Assembly (NCBI RefSeq): GCF_040939455.1
Contig: NC_134108.1
Span: 13,359,501 to 13,423,500, forward strand
Direction: 5' to 3'
Length of the DNA stretch: 64,000 bases
Source of the DNA: Microcebus murinus
Lineage: Eukaryota > Chordata > Mammalia > Primates > Cheirogaleidae
Shown here: piece by piece, positions 61,391 through 64,000 of the stretch
How the letters are laid out: the number at the start of each line of letters is the position of its first letter
Numbering within the stretch: the stretch's first letter is position 1
Notes under the pieces: generated by a model
Seen by the model: only the letters and a program-made list of their open reading frames with translations
Database searches by the model: none
What the model was told of the DNA's origin: nothing
Position numbers and translations under genes: made by a program

Positions 61391-61784
61391 ACCAGTAAAA
61401 GGCTTCTCTGTCTCTCATACTACTTTTTGTTATTTCTCCTTTTATTAACTTACCAAGGAGTTTGAAGTTTTATAAAGCCACACATTCCTTTAATTCTGTA
61501 CAATTTTCATCAGTCATTTAAGTAGAACATTTTTAAAATTTCTATTTGTAATTATTTTATCTGTTAAATGTATTAGGTATCTTTTATAAATACAAAGGCA
61601 TCTGTTGGGTTAATTTGTGTGTGTGTTTCCACCAAGGTTCTAACCAGGGTTTCTGACACCCTGTGACTCTTCCTAATCTCTTTAGATTTGTTTGTCTGTA
61701 GATGAAACAAATATAACTTTTTTAGTCTTGTTATTAAAATTCTCCTTAGCTCATGATCTTCCATACTTTGGGATCGATTTAATA

Positions 61785-62090
61785 ATATAAACTAACATTT
61801 ATTGAACACATACTGTATACTGGTCTAAAATTTATTGAACACATACTGTATACTGGTCTAATTACTTGATGTTTTATCATTTTAATTTAATCCTCAAAAC
61901 AATCCTAAGAAATAGCTATCATTATTAATCCTGTTGTATAAACAAGGACATAGACATATAAGACACAAAGTTGATGATGAACTTGTCTAAGATCTCTAGA
62001 TTACTAAATGGTGAGGTTGAGATTCAAACCTAAAAAGTCTCAGTCCAGAGCCTACACCCTTAGCCTGTATATTATATTTTCATTCCAAGA
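61785..62090 (-). mobile_element. MIR SINE with internal tandem duplication
   Basis: Reverse MIR: 'aacatttattgaacacatac', 'atcctcaaaacaatcctaag', 'gaggttgagattcaaacct' and 'cagtccagagcctacaccct'. Its first about 36 bp are present twice (61786-61861). Confidence 0.82.
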
Positions 62091-62249
62091 CTGAGCCACT
62101 TTACTGCTAATTGCTTATGTACACTGCCACATAAACATGTATAAATAATCTAGAACAGTTGTTCTCTACTTCTTTCTTCACCTTGCATTGTTATTATAAT
62201 CTTTATTCCAGTTAATAGTCCTGGAGTGGTTCTTGTGCTAAGGAATGGT

Positions 62250-62465
62250 TTTGTGTCCTCTGTGTGCTGATGTGAGGTAGGGTGTTCATAGCAATATCCT
62301 GTTTAATTTTCACAAAAAGGCATGGCTTTACTGACGAGGAAATGGAAATTCAGAGAGATGTGGCTCAAGGTCACTCAGCTAGAAAAGGGCAGAGCCTGGT
62401 TTCAACTCCAGATCAATCTGATGTGAGTCAGTTCTTTCCCGATGGATCCTGCTACCACTCATATG
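62250..62465 (-). mobile_element. MIR SINE
   Basis: 'gacgaggaaatggaaattca', 'gatgtggctcaaggtcactc' and 'ggcagagcctggtttcaact' are clear reverse MIR core. Confidence 0.82.
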
Positions 62466-63439
62466 TCTCCTTCTCAGGACTTGGAGATAAGGCCTTACAG
62501 TGTTATTCTATTTTCATTTAATTTTCGTTTTTATCAGCATCACTTCTATCTTTGGATTCCTCAGCATTGTGCTTTCTCTTTACATAGCTCACACAAAAGG
62601 CTCTAAGATTGGATGTATATAAGCACTTTCAAATATTACTTTCTCCATGTTTTTTTCCTGGGTTCTGAGAAACATTAGTGTAAAAAATCATTTTATTTTA
62701 TACTTCCTATTCTATTCCTGGGATTCTAAGAAATCATGCTGTGGTTCACAGTCTTCACAATTGAATCTACAATGACTGTAAGTTCACATATAGTAATAGT
62801 GTGTGCTTTTAACCATAGAACTTAAAGTTGTGACATTAGCATGTATCATATTTTAGGACACCATAAGTCTCTATACCATAAGGAAGCTGTACTTATTTTT
62901 AGCCTCTCAAATTGCAGGGTACTTCTTCTATGAAGTAACATTGATAGTTCTATGAGGACGTTAAGTATTTCAAACATGAAGATACAATAGTATTATGTAG
63001 TAACTCTATCTTATATGGTATTGTGTAATAATTCTAGGAGGTGCTCTGATCAAAAAGCTGAATTTTTAAGAATATTTACGTTAGATTTCTACATTATCCA
63101 TTGAAGAGAGGGGAGTTGATGATCAAAATTTAAACTTCCTGTGAGATTATCTTAAATGAAAAGAAAAGAGACACTAAGTTAATTTTCTTCACTCAAAGTT
63201 ATCACTGTGTTTTTCTAATTCTGTATTCAATATATTGAAGTGACAAAATTCAGATAACATCTAAAGTTTACCTGTCTCATGCATATTAAATTAACTTTTT
63301 AATTAAAAGAGTTCAGTATTGTTAAAATCTGTGTATGGACTTAATAACCCATTTTCTCCTCAATTTTATGTGTAGGAAAATAATTGGGACCTGCCAGAAT
63401 GTTAGGCACTTAAAAGTAAAGTTGCTAATGGAATTCTAA

Positions 63440-63560
63440 TAGTCACCTTCCAGGAAAAGCATTACCATCTGCATTTTACATTACAGAGCCTGAAAAGTAA
63501 TTCACCAAAGTCAGACAACTAGTGATTAGCTGATCTAGGATTCTGGCCGAAGCTTGACTG
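63440..63560 (-). mobile_element. MIR-like SINE remnant
   Basis: 'ccatctgcattttacattac', 'aagtcagacaactagtgatta' and 'gatctaggattctggc' are in reverse MIR order. Confidence 0.65.
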
Positions 63561-64000
63561 ATTCATAGTTTACCTTCTTTCCATCATGTTGCATATGCAT
63601 ATGAAATAAATAAGATATACAAGCATTAAGATCAGATGATATCCCTTTTTAGGAAACTGGGAAACTAAATGTTTCTTTATAATAAGGACCACTGATACTC
63701 TATTTTTTTAAAGATATTAAATTAAAGAAATATCTATTTCTATTCCTTGGCCTAGAAATCCATTATCTCTATGATAGAAAAAAATCAATTACTATTGAAT
63801 ATTTTGTGAATTGGTCTGTAATAAATTACTATACTTGTGGATAAGCTAATCATTATAATATAGCTAAGAATTCTAACAAATAAACCAAAGCCAGGAAATA
63901 ATGGAAAAACCATTTTTATGAGAATTGTTGGATAATTATTAATATGAATATTTGTAGCTGGCTGTGTGTGTAAAATGAAAAAATGTTAGCAAAGGGTCTA

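Larger units (their letters stand above)
60141..64000. other. SYNE1: SYNE1 intron 23 (partial)
   Basis: Holds an old mammalian repeat (about 60580-61045), a 5S rRNA pseudogene (61283-61390), and three reverse MIR-like copies between 61.8 and 63.6 kb. No next exon is seen before the window ends. Confidence 0.85.

Overview
This is vertebrate nuclear DNA, and more precisely primate DNA. It carries dimeric 7SL-derived Alu elements whose middle section has the insertion typical of lemur and loris Alus ('aattaattggccaac'), LINE-1 copies with a 3' UTR of the strepsirrhine type, and older mammalian repeats (MIR, L2, MER2, MER5, Tigger, hAT-Charlie). The most likely source is a strepsirrhine primate; I cannot name the species.

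The whole window lies inside one gene on the + strand, SYNE1 (nesprin-1/enaptin), the giant actin-binding spectrin-repeat protein of the nuclear envelope. I find 23 consecutive coding exons between 3700 and 60140, each with an AG acceptor and a GT donor and a matching reading phase. Joined, they give 3517 nt, one open frame of about 1172 codons with no stop or frameshift. Exons 1-2 finish the second calponin-homology (CH2) domain of the actin-binding region. Exons 3-23 encode a linker and the first block of rod spectrin repeats. The window starts in the intron before the CH2 exon and ends in the intron after exon 23, so the first CH domain, most of the rod and the KASH tail lie outside it.

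Layout: 1-3.7 kb intron; 3.7-5.4 kb CH2 exons; 5.4-10.5 kb intron with a candidate alternative last exon (8234-8404); 10.5-14.8 kb exons 3-5; 14.8-30.7 kb a 15.9-kb intron filled with repeats, including a four-deep nest of transposons (23.1-27.8 kb); 30.7-41.4 kb exons 6-12; 43.7-60.1 kb exons 13-23; 60.1-64 kb intron with old repeats and a 5S rRNA pseudogene.

No complete second gene, tRNA, CRISPR array or prokaryotic feature is visible. The item most worth following up is the candidate alternative terminal exon. It is open in the right phase for 56 codons after the CH2 domain, has a good acceptor, and is followed by a stop and AATAAA. It would make a short actin-binding-domain-only nesprin-1. 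The window shows no sign of an undescribed multi-gene system.
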